A stretch of 64,000 nucleotides of DNA, from positions 1-64,000 of the forward strand of contig JAABSM010000013.1 in the NCBI GenBank assembly GCA_011390365.1. The letters are read 5' to 3'. The position numbers were made by a program, and so were the translations under genes. Below the pieces are notes generated by a model, which worked only from the letters and a program-made list of their open reading frames with translations, did no database searches and was not told the origin of the DNA. This stretch comes from Gammaproteobacteria bacterium. Its GTDB lineage: Bacteria > Pseudomonadota > Gammaproteobacteria > Chromatiales > Chromatiaceae. This document shows, piece after piece, positions 1 through 8,364 of this stretch. Position 1 is the first letter of the stretch, and each line of letters opens with the position of its first letter.

Positions 1-160
1 TCCCCAGGTTGTCCCCCACTACCAGGCAGATTCCTACGCGTTACTCACCCGTCCGCCACTCGCCACCAGGAAAGCAAGCTTTCCCGTGCTGCCGTTCGAC
101 TTGCATGTGTTAAGCATACCGCCAGCGTTCAATCTGAGCCAGGATCAAACTCTTCAGTTA
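1..160 (-). rRNA. rrs: 16S ribosomal RNA, 5' end (partial)
   Basis: On the minus strand this reads as the universal start of 16S rRNA: GAAGAGTTTGATCCTGGCTC, followed by the conserved stretch around AACACATGCAAGTCG and the GTGAGTAACGCGTAGG segment. By comparison with the E. coli 5' end the mature RNA should begin near position 160. The gene runs off the left edge, so only about the first tenth is present. The helix-6 variable region and flanks look gammaproteobacterial. The rest of the rrn operon lies outside the window. Confidence 0.97.
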
Positions 161-288
161 AGTTCCTTCGGTTGCTTGTGGCAACCAATCCTTGCTCAAT
201 GAATCACTTCAGAATCGAAGATGTTCCATTGATGTCTTTTGAACCTCTCAAAATCAACGGAGCATCCGCACAAATTATCTAAACAAGC

Positions 289-300
289 TGTTAAAGATCT
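289..300 (-). promoter_or_regulatory. rrn leader boxA antitermination site
   Basis: The minus strand reads AGATCTTTAACA followed by GCTTGTT, close to the gammaproteobacterial boxA core (GCTCTTTAACA) that recruits NusB/NusE for rRNA antitermination. It lies about 130 bases upstream of the 16S 5' end, the usual position in an rrn leader. The assignment rests on sequence similarity and position. Confidence 0.7.
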
Positions 301-469
301 TTCGCGTCAAACTCAATCAACGCCCGGGCCTGGACCCGCCCCGCGCTCGCTTTTCGGCGTCAGGGAGAAGCGGAATTATGAACGTCGTCTCCGACCTTGT
401 CAACCGCTTTCTTTTCGCTTCCGGCTGATTCGCCCCGTCGCCGTGGCGGCTCGTCCGGAAGAGCGGCGC

Positions 470-497
470 ATTATACCTGCCTCTCTCGCCTTGGCAA
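470..497 (-). promoter_or_regulatory. rrn operon promoter
   Basis: On the minus strand there is TTGCCA (492-497), a 16-base spacer and a perfect TATAAT (470-475). It is followed by the GC-rich discriminator GCGCCGC typical of stringently controlled rRNA promoters. An A/T tract just upstream of the -35 box (around 500-512) could serve as an UP element. Transcription would start near 463 and give a leader of about 300 bases before 16S. Confidence 0.8.
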
Positions 498-611
498 GCG
501 ATTTTTTCAAATCCTTTACAGTGCCACTTGCGCGATGCCCCAAGTCGGGATCGACAAGCCAGCGTAGTTGGGGCAAGATCCCTCCTTTATTCAGCCAATC
601 GCCGATGCTAT

Positions 612-1412
612 ATGGATCTACCTTTTGCCCGTAAACTCATCCGTCTGACCATCGCTCGCGCCGATTCGGTGCTGGAGAGGTCCGCCCACGCGGCAATGCG
701 CAAAAGCGACGGCTCGCTGGTGACGGACACGGATACCCGAATGCAGGCCGAGCTGGGTCGACTGCTGGTGTCGCTCGCGCCCGGTTCGTCCCTGCTGGGC
801 GAGGAGATGCACCGAGGCGAGCAAGAGGCGGCCCTGGGAGACGGCAATCCGTGCTGGGTTCTCGATCCCATCGACGGCACCTCCAACTTCGCCACCGACC
901 TCCCTTTCTACTGTATCTCGCTGGCCCGGATCGAAGACGGCGAGACCCGCTTCGGGATGGTCTACGATCCATGCCGGAAGGAGTGCTTCTGGGCGCTGCG
1001 CGGACATGGGGCATGGCTGAACGATGAACCCTTGGCTCGGCCGCCGTCACCGACGCTCGAAAGGAGCATCGGCCTGGTCGACACGAAGCGCCTCAGCCGC
1101 AACATCGGTCTCGCGCTGCTGGAGGATTCGCCGCTGCACTCGATGCGCAACCTGGGGGCGGTCGCCCTGGAGTGGTGCTGGGTGGCCGCCGGTCGCGGGC
1201 ACGTCTACCTCCACGGTAAACAGCAACTCTGGGACTACGCCGCCGCGCAACTGATCTTGCGGGAGGCCGGCGGCGCGGCGGTCGACCTGGGCGGTGATGA
1301 CCCCGAACCCTTGCGACTTGAACCCAGGGGGATGATCGCGGCAATGTCGCCGCATCTGCTCGCCGAGTGGCGCGATTGGATCGATCAACACTTTTACGGA
1401 TCTCGCTCATGA
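612..1412 (+). CDS. Inositol monophosphatase family protein
   Basis: Lithium-sensitive phosphatase family (SuhB/CysQ-like) that removes phosphate from small sugar or nucleotide phosphates using Mg2+. The hallmark motifs are all present: a GEE metal-binding motif near residue 65, DPIDGTSNF near residue 89 and WDYAAAQLILREAGG near residue 205. Length (266 aa) is typical. I chose the ATG at 612 because N-terminal homology begins there; an upstream in-frame ATG at 528 would add unconserved residues running into the rrn promoter region. The true substrate (inositol-1-phosphate, 3'-phosphoadenosine 5'-phosphate or other) cannot be read from sequence. It is the first gene of a tightly packed run: its stop overlaps the next start as ATGA. 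Confidence 0.88.
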   Translation: MDLPFARKLIRLTIARADSVLERSAHAAMRKSDGSLVTDTDTRMQAELGRLLVSLAPGSSLLGEEMHRGEQEAALGDGNPCWVLDPIDGTSNFATDLPFYCISLARIEDGETRFGMVYDPCRKECFWALRGHGAWLNDEPLARPPSPTLERSIGLVDTKRLSRNIGLALLEDSPLHSMRNLGAVALEWCWVAAGRGHVYLHGKQQLWDYAAAQLILREAGGAAVDLGGDDPEPLRLEPRGMIAAMSPHLLAEWRDWIDQHFYGSRS

Positions 1413-2359
1413 AGGACTACGACGCGCTTCGGAACCGCCTGCGCAAGAATCTCAAGCACTGGCGAAAGTGGGCGCGGCGGCGCGGCATCCAGTGTTTTCG
1501 AGTCTATGACCGGGATATCCCGGAGTTTCCCTTCGCCATCGATCTCTATGGTGATCATCTGCACGCCCAGGAGTTTCGCGCCGGCTGGAAGGAGACGCAA
1601 GGGGATGAGGACAGCTATCCCAGGTTGTCGGAGTTGTTGAGCGAATGCGCCCAACTGCCCTCGGAGCATGTCGTATTCAAGACCCGACAGCGACAGAGAG
1701 GGCAAAGCCAATATGAGAAACAGGGGGAACGCACCGATGATCTGATCGTCGAGGAAAACGGCCTGAGATTCATCGTCAATCTGCACGCCTACCTGGATAC
1801 CGGGCTGTTTCTCGACCACCGCGAGACCCGCGCCATGGTCGCGGCGCGCGCCCGGGGGGCGCGCTTTCTCAACCTCTTCGCCTACACCGGGAGCTTCACC
1901 GTCTACGCCGTCGCCGGAGGGGCCTGCAACAGCGTCACCGTGGATCTCTCCAACACCTATCAGGCCTGGTCGCGACGAAACCTGGAACTGAACGCCCTCG
2001 ACGGGCCGAACCATCGTTTCATCCGCGCGGACGTCTTTCAATATCTTGATGATGCCGCCCGCGCCCGCGAACGCTTCGATCTCATCGTCATGGATCCCCC
2101 CAGTTTCTCCAACTCCAAGCGAATGGAGGAGGTGCTGGATGTGCAGCGGGATCATGGGAGGCTGATCGAAGGCTGCCTCGAACTGCTAGCGCCAGGCGGC
2201 GAACTCTTCTTCTCCAACAACCTGCGCGGATTTCGCTTCGACGAGGTCCTGGCGAAGCGGACCGGGGCGACGGAGATCACCGGCCAGACGGTACCCGAGG
2301 ATTTCCAGCGCCACCGCCCCCATCGCTGCTGGCGGATCCAGCGGAAGGAACGCCCATGA
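1409..2359 (+). CDS. Stand-alone RlmK-like 23S rRNA (guanine-N7) methyltransferase
   Basis: Class I SAM-dependent methyltransferase (316 aa) matching the C-terminal RlmK half of the bifunctional RlmKL enzyme, which makes m7G2069 in 23S rRNA. Visible elements are the N-terminal KNLKHWRKWARRRGI and YGDHLHAQEF segments, LFLDHR, the SAM-binding NLFAYTGSFTV, TVDLSNTYQAW, and the catalytic-loop DPPSFSNSKRM. The RlmL (m2G2445) N-terminal half found in E. coli RlmKL is absent. The start at 1409 gives a 4-base ATGA overlap with the phosphatase gene, and its own stop overlaps the mksE start the same way, which suggests translational coupling. RNA substrate is inferred from family only. Confidence 0.85.
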   Translation: MKDYDALRNRLRKNLKHWRKWARRRGIQCFRVYDRDIPEFPFAIDLYGDHLHAQEFRAGWKETQGDEDSYPRLSELLSECAQLPSEHVVFKTRQRQRGQSQYEKQGERTDDLIVEENGLRFIVNLHAYLDTGLFLDHRETRAMVAARARGARFLNLFAYTGSFTVYAVAGGACNSVTVDLSNTYQAWSRRNLELNALDGPNHRFIRADVFQYLDDAARARERFDLIVMDPPSFSNSKRMEEVLDVQRDHGRLIEGCLELLAPGGELFFSNNLRGFRFDEVLAKRTGATEITGQTVPEDFQRHRPHRCWRIQRKERP

Positions 2360-3033
2360 TCTTCTCCCATACCCTGGAACAGCACCTTGAAGGCAAGGGC
2401 CTGGGGCTCGACGATTTCCGTCAACTGGCGTTGCGCTTGTTGAGTTACAGCGTGCTCTGCCGCAACGAGAGCCAGGTGGAACAGCAGCTTTACGACCACT
2501 ACCTGCGCATGGAAGAGGCGATCAACGAATACTTTTCGCTCATCGGCGTCAACGTTTTCCATGAGCCCCGTTTCACCTACCTGCGCCTGTATCCCCCGGG
2601 GAGTCGTATTCCCGGCGTCGCCGAAGCAGAGGAGGGCGCCTTCGGCGGCGGCTTGCGCAGTCGCCTAAACCAGCATGAGGTCGCGCTGACCCTGGTGCTG
2701 CGCATGCAATACGATCAGGCGCTGCGGGAAGGCAAGGTGGATGAGGAGGGTTTCGTCAACGAGTCGATCGAGTCGCTGGGGATCGCCATGAAGAACCTGC
2801 TCGATCGCGCGTTGCCGGAGAAACTCACGGAACGCAAGCGGCTCTTTCAGCGCCTGCGCCAACTGCGCCTCATCCACTATTCGAGCGACGACATCCTCGA
2901 CAACAGTGAGGCGTGGCTGCGCATTCACCCGATGATCGTACAGTTCGTCAATGACGACGCCCTCGGCGAAATGGAAAACGCCCTCAAACCGCCGCAAACG
3001 CCGGACGCCGCGACGACATCGGCAAGCGACTGA
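2356..3033 (+). CDS. mksE: MksE / JetB-like condensin subunit (DUF4194)
   Basis: 225-aa acidic protein of the DUF4194/MksE family, the KITE-type small subunit of MksBEF condensins and of Wadjet (JetB). Recognisable stretches are LALRLLSYSVLCRNESQ near residue 27, the MEEAINEYFSLIGVNVFHEP region and the LRLYPPGSR segment. In MksBEF this subunit binds the MksF kleisin and helps an SMC ATPase hold DNA. A good SD (GGAAGGAAC) precedes the ATG. The mksF gene begins 2 bases after the stop, so the two are co-translated. Oddly, no SMC (MksB/JetC) gene follows or precedes. Confidence 0.8.
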   Translation: MIFSHTLEQHLEGKGLGLDDFRQLALRLLSYSVLCRNESQVEQQLYDHYLRMEEAINEYFSLIGVNVFHEPRFTYLRLYPPGSRIPGVAEAEEGAFGGGLRSRLNQHEVALTLVLRMQYDQALREGKVDEEGFVNESIESLGIAMKNLLDRALPEKLTERKRLFQRLRQLRLIHYSSDDILDNSEAWLRIHPMIVQFVNDDALGEMENALKPPQTPDAATTSASD

Positions 3034-3035
3034 AG

Positions 3036-4472
3036 ATGTTTTTCCACCCCCCCCGCCAGCACCTCTTTCGCCCGCTCACTGGCAAGTTTCGGGAACAGGT
3101 GGTGACCTGTCTGCGCGAGCTGCATACCCTGTTTTACGGGCGCCACGCCGACTACAGCCGCAACTTTCACCGGGAACAGCTGATTGAGCTCTTCCAGGAG
3201 GCGGTTACCCGCACCCCGGTGATCGACGACGAGGGCGATGAGGAACAGCAACCGTCTCGCGGCGAACGGGAGCAGGCCGGCTGGATCCTCAACCAGCTAC
3301 TGGAATACGGCTGGCTGGAGCGACTGGTGGACGAGGCGACGCTGCGCTCCAGTTACGCCTTCACCCGCCACGGCCGCCTCTTCACCCAGCCCATGGTGGA
3401 GACCTCCGAGGGGCGCTTTCGCACCCGCCATCGCAACACCCGCAATACCCGCAACGCCCTGCAATCCTTCGTCGAGCGGGGAGAGGCCTACGACCTCCTT
3501 GACGCCTTCGAGCATTCGGAGCGGATCGTCGCCGACTTCTCCGACGTCATCGCCGAGCTGGATGAACGCAAGCGTCAGCTGGTGCGCGCGGTGGAGGCCC
3601 AGCAGGTGATTCAGCGCGCCAGCGACGAGTTCTTCGACTTCATGGAGAAGCGTTTCATGCCTGACCTGGCGATTCGCCTCTCCGCCGACAGCGTCGAGCG
3701 TTATCGCGATGAGATCCAGGACCTGCTGCAACGGGCGCGGCGCAAGCGCAAGGAGTTCAAGGCGAACGCCGAAAGGGAGTTGCGCCGGGTCGCCCCGGAA
3801 CTGCTTGATGATCCCGGGCAATCCCTGCTGCTGAAGATTCTCGATGGTATCGAGGCGCGGCTGCACAGCGCCGGCACGGTGATGTTGCCGGCCTTGCGCA
3901 ACGCCCTCAACGGCTTCACCCGGCGCGCCGATATCATCATCCGCCAGCTCAGCTACCAGGGCGGAGGCCATAACCGAATCAAAGGACTGTGTGAGCGCTT
4001 GAAGTCAAGCCCCCCGGAACGCCAGTCCGCGGCACTCCGGGCAGGTGGTGAAGCGATGGCCAGCCTGGAAGCGGGCCTCGCCGATCCGGAGAGTCTGCGT
4101 CTGACCGCGAACCGCGGCGCGCGAAGGGTGGATGGGGCACTGGAGTCGTTCGCCACGGTTACCCCGGAGACCCGCAAGACGATGGCGATCGCCCGCGCCG
4201 GCGAACTCGCCTTTACCTTCAACAGCCGGCAACTGCGGGGGTATCTGGAGGGCTCACTCGTGTCAGACGAACCGTTGAACAGCCAACAGCTGAAAATCGA
4301 CAACGCAACCCAGCTGCTGATGAACGCCCATCTGATCGAGGCAGGGGCGCTGCTGGGAGACGACAAACGCCCGCTGTTTCATATTCGGCCAACCGGCCGG
4401 CGCCAGGGCAACGAATGGTTCACGGCATGCGATGAGTTCGTGATCGAGCCAGCCCCCGCTCAGAAGGGATGA
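3036..4472 (+). CDS. mksF: MksF / JetA-like kleisin subunit
   Basis: 478-aa protein of the MksF/JetA family, the kleisin that bridges the SMC heads in MksBEF and Wadjet complexes. It starts MFFHPPRQHLFRPLTGKFRE, typical of the family, followed by a winged-helix-like N-terminal third containing SYAFTRHGRLFTQP. A helical region around RTRHRNTRNTRNAL and the IVADFSDVIAELDERKR segment comes next, then coiled-coil-like helices and a C-terminal winged-helix-like end. It sits 2 bases after mksE. The gene ends exactly where the convergent gene at 4473 ends. The expected SMC ATPase gene and the JetD/MksG nuclease gene are missing from this locus. Confidence 0.8.
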   Translation: MFFHPPRQHLFRPLTGKFREQVVTCLRELHTLFYGRHADYSRNFHREQLIELFQEAVTRTPVIDDEGDEEQQPSRGEREQAGWILNQLLEYGWLERLVDEATLRSSYAFTRHGRLFTQPMVETSEGRFRTRHRNTRNTRNALQSFVERGEAYDLLDAFEHSERIVADFSDVIAELDERKRQLVRAVEAQQVIQRASDEFFDFMEKRFMPDLAIRLSADSVERYRDEIQDLLQRARRKRKEFKANAERELRRVAPELLDDPGQSLLLKILDGIEARLHSAGTVMLPALRNALNGFTRRADIIIRQLSYQGGGHNRIKGLCERLKSSPPERQSAALRAGGEAMASLEAGLADPESLRLTANRGARRVDGALESFATVTPETRKTMAIARAGELAFTFNSRQLRGYLEGSLVSDEPLNSQQLKIDNATQLLMNAHLIEAGALLGDDKRPLFHIRPTGRRQGNEWFTACDEFVIEPAPAQKG

Positions 4473-4865
4473 CTACTTCTCGCTCAGCTCCATCCGCTCC
4501 ACCGCCGCCAGCACCACCCGCCGCCCGCTGAGTGTATTGAACGCACCATTGCTCATATCCACATCACCCTTGCGCGCATCATAGCTCGTCACCGACCCGG
4601 TATTGGAGTTGATGACCTGCACCTCAACGATGCGGCGCGCATCGAACCAGTAGTCGTAAAGCAGCCAACCAACACCGGCCAGCATGAAGACCAGTAGCGC
4701 GATGGCGGTTATACGCATCCCCGACGCCCCCCTTTTCATCTCCAGAGGGGGGGGCGGCGGAGGGGCGACCGGCTTGTAAAGAGGGGGGCGACTACGCGCC
4801 CGGGCACGCAACACCCCCCACGCGCCGGCGATCACCAGCAGAGTCAACAGAATCTTGGTCAGCAT
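4473..4865 (-). CDS. Small membrane protein of unknown function
   Basis: 130-aa protein with an N-terminal hydrophobic segment (residues ~3-20), a basic and proline-rich linker (PPPPPP at ~36-41), a second hydrophobic helix at ~51-70 (ITAIALLVFMLAGVGWLLY), and a soluble C-terminal part of about 60 residues. It is probably anchored by two helices with the C-terminal domain on the same side as the N terminus. The family was not recognised. It is convergent with mksF, with stop codons directly abutting and no room for a separate terminator. Confidence 0.65.
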   Translation of the reverse strand: MLTKILLTLLVIAGAWGVLRARARSRPPLYKPVAPPPPPPLEMKRGASGMRITAIALLVFMLAGVGWLLYDYWFDARRIVEVQVINSNTGSVTSYDARKGDVDMSNGAFNTLSGRRVVLAAVERMELSEK

Positions 4866-4978
4866 GGAGTGGGAGTCTCACGAAAACGATGGGGGGATAG
4901 TACCAACATCCCGGTCCGGAATCATCCCGCTTCGCCCACTCACTGCCACCGCCGACCAGACTGATCCACGATCCCGGC

Positions 4979-5185
4979 TCAGTGATCGCGATAGTGAACG
5001 TCCAGCCAGCACTGGGGCAGGGCCTCACCGGACGGAAAGACAAGATCCGCCTTGGTGAACTTTTCCGGGTCCTGCATCTCCTCTCCGAAATGAAGCCGCC
5101 CCACCACTTCCGCGTGGGTCGGACTGATAAGATCATTCAGACTCAAAACCTCTATCAGGTGGCCTTTTTTCTGTTTCAGAAACAT
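4979..5185 (-). CDS. Small conserved-looking protein, function unknown
   Basis: 68-aa soluble protein beginning MFLKQKKGHLIEVLSLNDL and ending with WLDVHYRDH, with a proline- and acid-rich middle (GEEMQDPEKF, then DLVFPSGEALPQC). The ATG at 5185 is preceded by a good SD (AAGAGGAGA), whereas the longer in-frame extension upstream has low-complexity, unconserved-looking sequence, so I chose the short form. Its leader contains a 7-base inverted repeat (GGTTGCC 5211-5217, GGCAACC 5230-5236). I recall similar short proteins in other gammaproteobacteria but no established function. Confidence 0.65.
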   Translation of the reverse strand: MFLKQKKGHLIEVLSLNDLISPTHAEVVGRLHFGEEMQDPEKFTKADLVFPSGEALPQCWLDVHYRDH

Positions 5186-5406
5186 GGCGGTCTCCTCTTG
5201 CTTGCATGGAGGTTGCCCAAGGTTTGCATGGCAACCTGAAGCTGGGCCACCGCCAAGGCCCTGATTAGCGACCCCGACGCGGCTTCCCAACGTACCTGAT
5301 ACCAAGTATGGAGCATTCCCCCGATAATAAAAGAGCTGCATGCCATTTTCCCGCACAACCCACGTAAATCACCAAGAAAAAAACCATCAATTCTACATAA
5401 CTCAAT

Positions 5407-5487
5407 TCAAAGGTTGCATATAAAAATAGATACAATTCTCGAAAACGTGAAATATTTACCATTTTCGACGGATGCATTTGACCTCAT
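5407..5487 (-). CDS. Possible 26-aa micro-ORF
   Basis: Starting at ATG 5487 on the minus strand, a 26-codon frame runs to TGA at 5407-5409. It is preceded 4 bases upstream by AGGAGATAT, the same SD-bearing 12-mer that precedes comEA on the other strand. The peptide starts MRSNASVENGKY and ends in a hydrophobic stretch (RIVSIFICNL). No homology can be judged at this length. It may be chance, or a small leader peptide. Confidence 0.2.
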   Translation of the reverse strand: MRSNASVENGKYFTFSRIVSIFICNL

Positions 5488-5490
5488 CGC

Positions 5491-5569
5491 ATATCTCCTA
5501 ATACCTTTACCTCGCGCATGCTTGTTGCGCGACCTTCAGTTCATATTTGACTTAACCATTAGGAGATAT
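5491..5569. repeat. 12-base perfect inverted repeat spanning the comEA SD
   Basis: ATATCTCCTAAT (5491-5502) and ATTAGGAGATAT (5558-5569) are exact reverse complements separated by 55 bases. The right arm contains the AGGAG SD of the gene at 5575. Within the loop, TCGCGC (about 5512-5517) can pair with GCGCGA (about 5527-5532). In the comEA transcript the two outer arms could pair and hide the SD. Confidence 0.6.
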
Positions 5570-5574
5570 TTCCG

Positions 5575-5895
5575 ATGAAAAAGCTCATCACTGCGCTGCT
5601 GTTGTCCCTGGTCCTGACCCTGCCCTTGGCGGCAATGGCCGCCGTCAACATCAACACCGCCGACGCCACCACCCTCGCCAGCGAACTTCCCGGCATAGGT
5701 CTGAGCAAGGCCAACGCAATCGTTCAATACAGAACGGAAAAGGGGGACTTCGAGAAGATAGAGGACCTGGTCAACGTCCCGGGCATTGGCGAAAAAACCC
5801 TGGAAAATATTCGCCCGCTGATCACCATCGGCGAAACCGGATCCTCATCGACCCCAACCTCCGGTAGCGGCGGTACCAGCGGCGACAGCGACTAA
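5575..5895 (+). CDS. ComEA-like secreted helix-hairpin-helix DNA-binding protein
   Basis: 106 aa: a Sec signal peptide (MKKLITALLLSLVLTLPLAA, cleaved near AMA-AV), then a ComEA-type domain starting VNINTADATTLASELPGIG with two helix-hairpin-helix motifs (LPGIGLSKA and VPGIGEKTLENI), and a Ser/Gly/Thr-rich tail. Proteins of this kind bind DNA in the periplasm during natural transformation. The cell also encodes type IV pili in this window, which fits DNA uptake. SD TAGGAGATAT precedes the ATG and lies inside an inverted repeat. The region upstream is AT-rich. Confidence 0.88.
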   Translation: MKKLITALLLSLVLTLPLAAMAAVNINTADATTLASELPGIGLSKANAIVQYRTEKGDFEKIEDLVNVPGIGEKTLENIRPLITIGETGSSSTPTSGSGGTSGDSD

Positions 5896-5914
5896 CGGCC
5901 GCGGCCCGAGCCGC

Positions 5915-6844
5915 TCAATCCCGAGGCTTGGCGCGCTTGCGTCTGGCGCGGGGATGAGCGGCGTCATAGACCTTGGCCAGATGCTGGAAATCCAGGTGGG
6001 TATAGATCTGAGTGGTGGAGATGTCGGCGTGCCCCAGCAGCTCCTGTACCGCGCGCAGGTCGCCGGAAGACTCCAGCAGATGGCTGGCGAAGGAGTGACG
6101 CAGGAGATGGGGGTGCAACGCCTGAGAGGCGCCCTGACGCAGACCCCAGCGTTGCAGACGTTGCTGAATCGCACGCCGACTCAGGCGACCGCCTCGATTG
6201 CTGACGAATAGCGCTGGCTCGCCGTTTTTCGCATAGCCGCCCCTGACCTTCAGCCAGGCGTCGATCGCCGCTCGCGCCTTGCGCCCCACCGGCGTAACCC
6301 GGGAACGCCGCCCCTTGCCCAGCACCTCCAGTTCATCGGCGCGACGCCGCACCTGATCCAGATCCAGAGCGGCCAGCTCCGCGAGCCGCAGCCCCGAGGA
6401 GTAAAACAGCTCCATGATCGCCAGATCACGGATTTCCAGCGGATCCTCCGGCGGCTCGTCCAGTAGCCCGCCCATGGCATCGGCATCCACCACCTTCGGC
6501 AATCCGCGCGGACTCCTGGGGGCGCGAATACCGACCGCCGGGTTCCGGTCGATCAGCGATTCCCTGCGTAGATATTCGAAAAAGGCGCGCAGGGCGGAGA
6601 GATTACGCTGAATCGTCTTGGGGGACGCCCCCTGTCGATGACGGACCGCGGCGAAGGTGCGGATATGCTGGGCATTGACCGTCGACCAATCGATCCTTTC
6701 CTGATCGAGCGACCGGGCGAACAGGGCCAGATCCCGCCCATAATTGTCTACGGTATGGAGTGAATAGCGACGCTCGACCTTGAGATACTCCAGAAACCGG
6801 ACGAACCTGGAATCGGCAGCGGCGCTGCGCTCATCCGCGTTCAT
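5915..6844 (-). CDS. xerC: Tyrosine recombinase XerC
   Basis: 309 aa, normal length. An N-terminal core-binding SAM-like domain (~residues 10-100) is followed by the catalytic domain, with the complete active-site set R153 (SSGLRLAEL), K177 (LGKGRR), H246 and R249 (HPHLLRHSF), H272 (LLGHADIS) and nucleophile Y281 (TTQIYTH). With XerD it resolves chromosome dimers at dif. It is the last gene of the dapF-DUF484-xerC arrangement common in gammaproteobacteria, which favours XerC over a mobile integrase. The gap to the DUF484 gene is 6 bases. Confidence 0.95.
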   Translation of the reverse strand: MNADERSAAADSRFVRFLEYLKVERRYSLHTVDNYGRDLALFARSLDQERIDWSTVNAQHIRTFAAVRHRQGASPKTIQRNLSALRAFFEYLRRESLIDRNPAVGIRAPRSPRGLPKVVDADAMGGLLDEPPEDPLEIRDLAIMELFYSSGLRLAELAALDLDQVRRRADELEVLGKGRRSRVTPVGRKARAAIDAWLKVRGGYAKNGEPALFVSNRGGRLSRRAIQQRLQRWGLRQGASQALHPHLLRHSFASHLLESSGDLRAVQELLGHADISTTQIYTHLDFQHLAKVYDAAHPRARRKRAKPRD

Positions 6845-6850
6845 GGGAAG

Positions 6851-7510
6851 TCATGCCGAGTTCCGCTTCATCAGACGCCCCACCACATCGCCAAGTCGAT
6901 CGAGATAGTCCGTCGCCATGCCGGGATGGTAGCGATGCTCATCACTATCGGCGAGGGCGAACACTCCACTGACGCCTTCGTCGCGCAAGGGGATCAGCAC
7001 CGCGGATTTGACCTGTTCGGCCTGGTCACCGAACAGGGGGGCCAGTTGCGCCGCGGCGAAACGCCCGCAGCGGGATTTGCCCTCCCGGATCACATCGGCG
7101 ACAAACGGATAATGTTCCAGCGCCTCTTCGTCAAAGCGACGACAGACCGCCCGTTCGACCCCGAACCCCCCTTGCAGCCCCTCGACCAGGGCACGACAGA
7201 GATCGATGTCGCTCTCCTGAATCAACAGATCGAGGATCAGTCGATGCATGCGCTGATTCAGGCCATCATTATCACGGGCGATCTCCATCAGTGAATCGAG
7301 GCGGCTACGCTGCTGTTCGCTCTGTTCACGCAACAGGCGTATCTGACGCTCGATCAGGGAGATCGCCCCTTCCTGCCGGTGGGATAACTGCAAGCCATTC
7401 AGTACCTCTGGATGCGCGTCCAGAAAATCGGGATTGGCGCGCAGATAATCCGCGACAAAATCCGCCCCCTGGCCACCCGTTCCTCGATTCTCTTCGATCC
7501 TGTCCATCAC
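6851..7510 (-). CDS. DUF484 family GAF-like protein
   Basis: 219-aa protein of the DUF484 family found almost always between dapF and xerC. The N-terminal part ([20 protein letters not shown]) is the diagnostic segment. A coiled-coil helix (residues ~60-95) follows, then a GAF-like domain ending in [18 protein letters not shown] and a C-terminal helix. The biochemical role is unknown; genetic linkage to xerC is conserved. Its ATG overlaps the dapF stop (ATGA), so it is probably translationally coupled. Confidence 0.9.
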   Translation of the reverse strand: MMDRIEENRGTGGQGADFVADYLRANPDFLDAHPEVLNGLQLSHRQEGAISLIERQIRLLREQSEQQRSRLDSLMEIARDNDGLNQRMHRLILDLLIQESDIDLCRALVEGLQGGFGVERAVCRRFDEEALEHYPFVADVIREGKSRCGRFAAAQLAPLFGDQAEQVKSAVLIPLRDEGVSGVFALADSDEHRYHPGMATDYLDRLGDVVGRLMKRNSA

Positions 7511-8358
7511 TCTTCCAACCTGCCTTCAAATACTGTTGTCGCCGGCCCGCTCATCCATACCGGCTCACCCTCGCCGGCCCACTGGATCTTCAATTCGCCT
7601 CCCGGCAAAGCGACCCGCACCGCGTCATTCAGGACACCTCGCGTACGCCCGACCACCGCCGCCGCACAGGCGCCGGTGCCGCAAGCCAGGGTTTCGCCCG
7701 CGCCGCGCTCATAGACCCGCAGGCGAATGCGCGCGGCATCCACGACCTCCATGAAGCCGACATTGACCCGTCTTGGAAAGCGTTCATGGCTCTCTAGGAG
7801 GGGTCCCAGCCGCTCCACCGGGGCGCGCTCCACGTCATCGACCTGGATGACGATGTGGGGATTTCCCATAGAAATGGCGCCGAACTCCACCCGCTCCCCT
7901 TGCAGCTCCAGGGCGTATCTCCGCGACGCCGACGCGCCGACATCAATCCCCTCATCCACCAAAAACGGCAGACGTTGCGGGTCAAAGGCCGGCCTCCCCA
8001 TGTTGACTCGCACATCGCCGTCCTCTTCGAGATAGAGTCGTATCGGACCGGACGCAGTGCCCACATCGATCTCGTCATTGCGGGTAAGCCCATGATCACG
8101 CACGAAGCGGGCAAAGCAGCGTGCGCCATTGCCGCACTGCTCGACCTCCGAGCCGTCGGCGTTGAAGATGCGGTAGTAGAACTCAGTGTCGGGGTCCCGC
8201 GCCCGCTCGACCAGCAGAAGCTGGTCGCAGCCCACCCCAAAGCGTCGATCCGCGATGGCGCGGCACCGCTCGGGGCTCGCTTCAAAGGCCTGGGTAACGG
8301 CATCGATCACCACGAAGTCGTTGCCCAGTCCATGCATCTTGGTGAAGTTGACGGCCAT
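7507..8358 (-). CDS. dapF: Diaminopimelate epimerase
   Basis: Converts LL-diaminopimelate to meso-diaminopimelate, the precursor of lysine and peptidoglycan cross-links. 283 aa, starting with the family signature [15 protein letters not shown]. Both catalytic cysteines are visible: C75 in QCGNGARC and C226 in [12 protein letters not shown]. It acts as a cytoplasmic dimer. It lies 6 bases downstream of yggX and overlaps the DUF484 gene by 4 bases, so it is part of the five-gene leftward unit mutY-yggX-dapF-DUF484-xerC. Confidence 0.97.
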   Translation of the reverse strand: MAVNFTKMHGLGNDFVVIDAVTQAFEASPERCRAIADRRFGVGCDQLLLVERARDPDTEFYYRIFNADGSEVEQCGNGARCFARFVRDHGLTRNDEIDVGTASGPIRLYLEEDGDVRVNMGRPAFDPQRLPFLVDEGIDVGASASRRYALELQGERVEFGAISMGNPHIVIQVDDVERAPVERLGPLLESHERFPRRVNVGFMEVVDAARIRLRVYERGAGETLACGTGACAAAVVGRTRGVLNDAVRVALPGGELKIQWAGEGEPVWMSGPATTVFEGRLEE

Positions 8359-8364
8359 GATCGC

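Larger units (their letters stand above)
161..611. other. rrn leader and intergenic region between 16S and the IMPase gene
   Basis: About 450 bases without a credible protein gene. From right to left it holds the rrn promoter, the leader with boxA, and the sequence joining the mature 16S. Reading frames crossing it show no recognisable protein. A separate rightward promoter for the gene at 612 was not identified with confidence. Confidence 0.7.
5186..5574. other. AT-rich divergent intergenic region
   Basis: About 390 bases, clearly more AT-rich than its surroundings, between the leftward small gene at 4979 and the rightward comEA-like gene. It must hold promoters for one or both, but no box pair was convincing. 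The right part (5491-5569) contains a perfect 12-base inverted repeat whose arms each contain an SD-like AGGAG; a short leftward reading frame follows the left arm. Confidence 0.6.

Noticed and set aside
239-634. 131-codon frame across the rrn leader
   Set aside because: It covers boxA and the rrn promoter and has no protein-like features.
2356-4472. Complete Wadjet defence system
   Set aside because: Only JetA/JetB-like subunits are present. No SMC (JetC) and no JetD nuclease lie next to them, so a functional Wadjet cannot be claimed.
5265-5477. 70-codon leftward frame in the AT-rich region
   Set aside because: Hydrophobic run comes from AT-rich DNA; it lacks an SD and no family was recognised.
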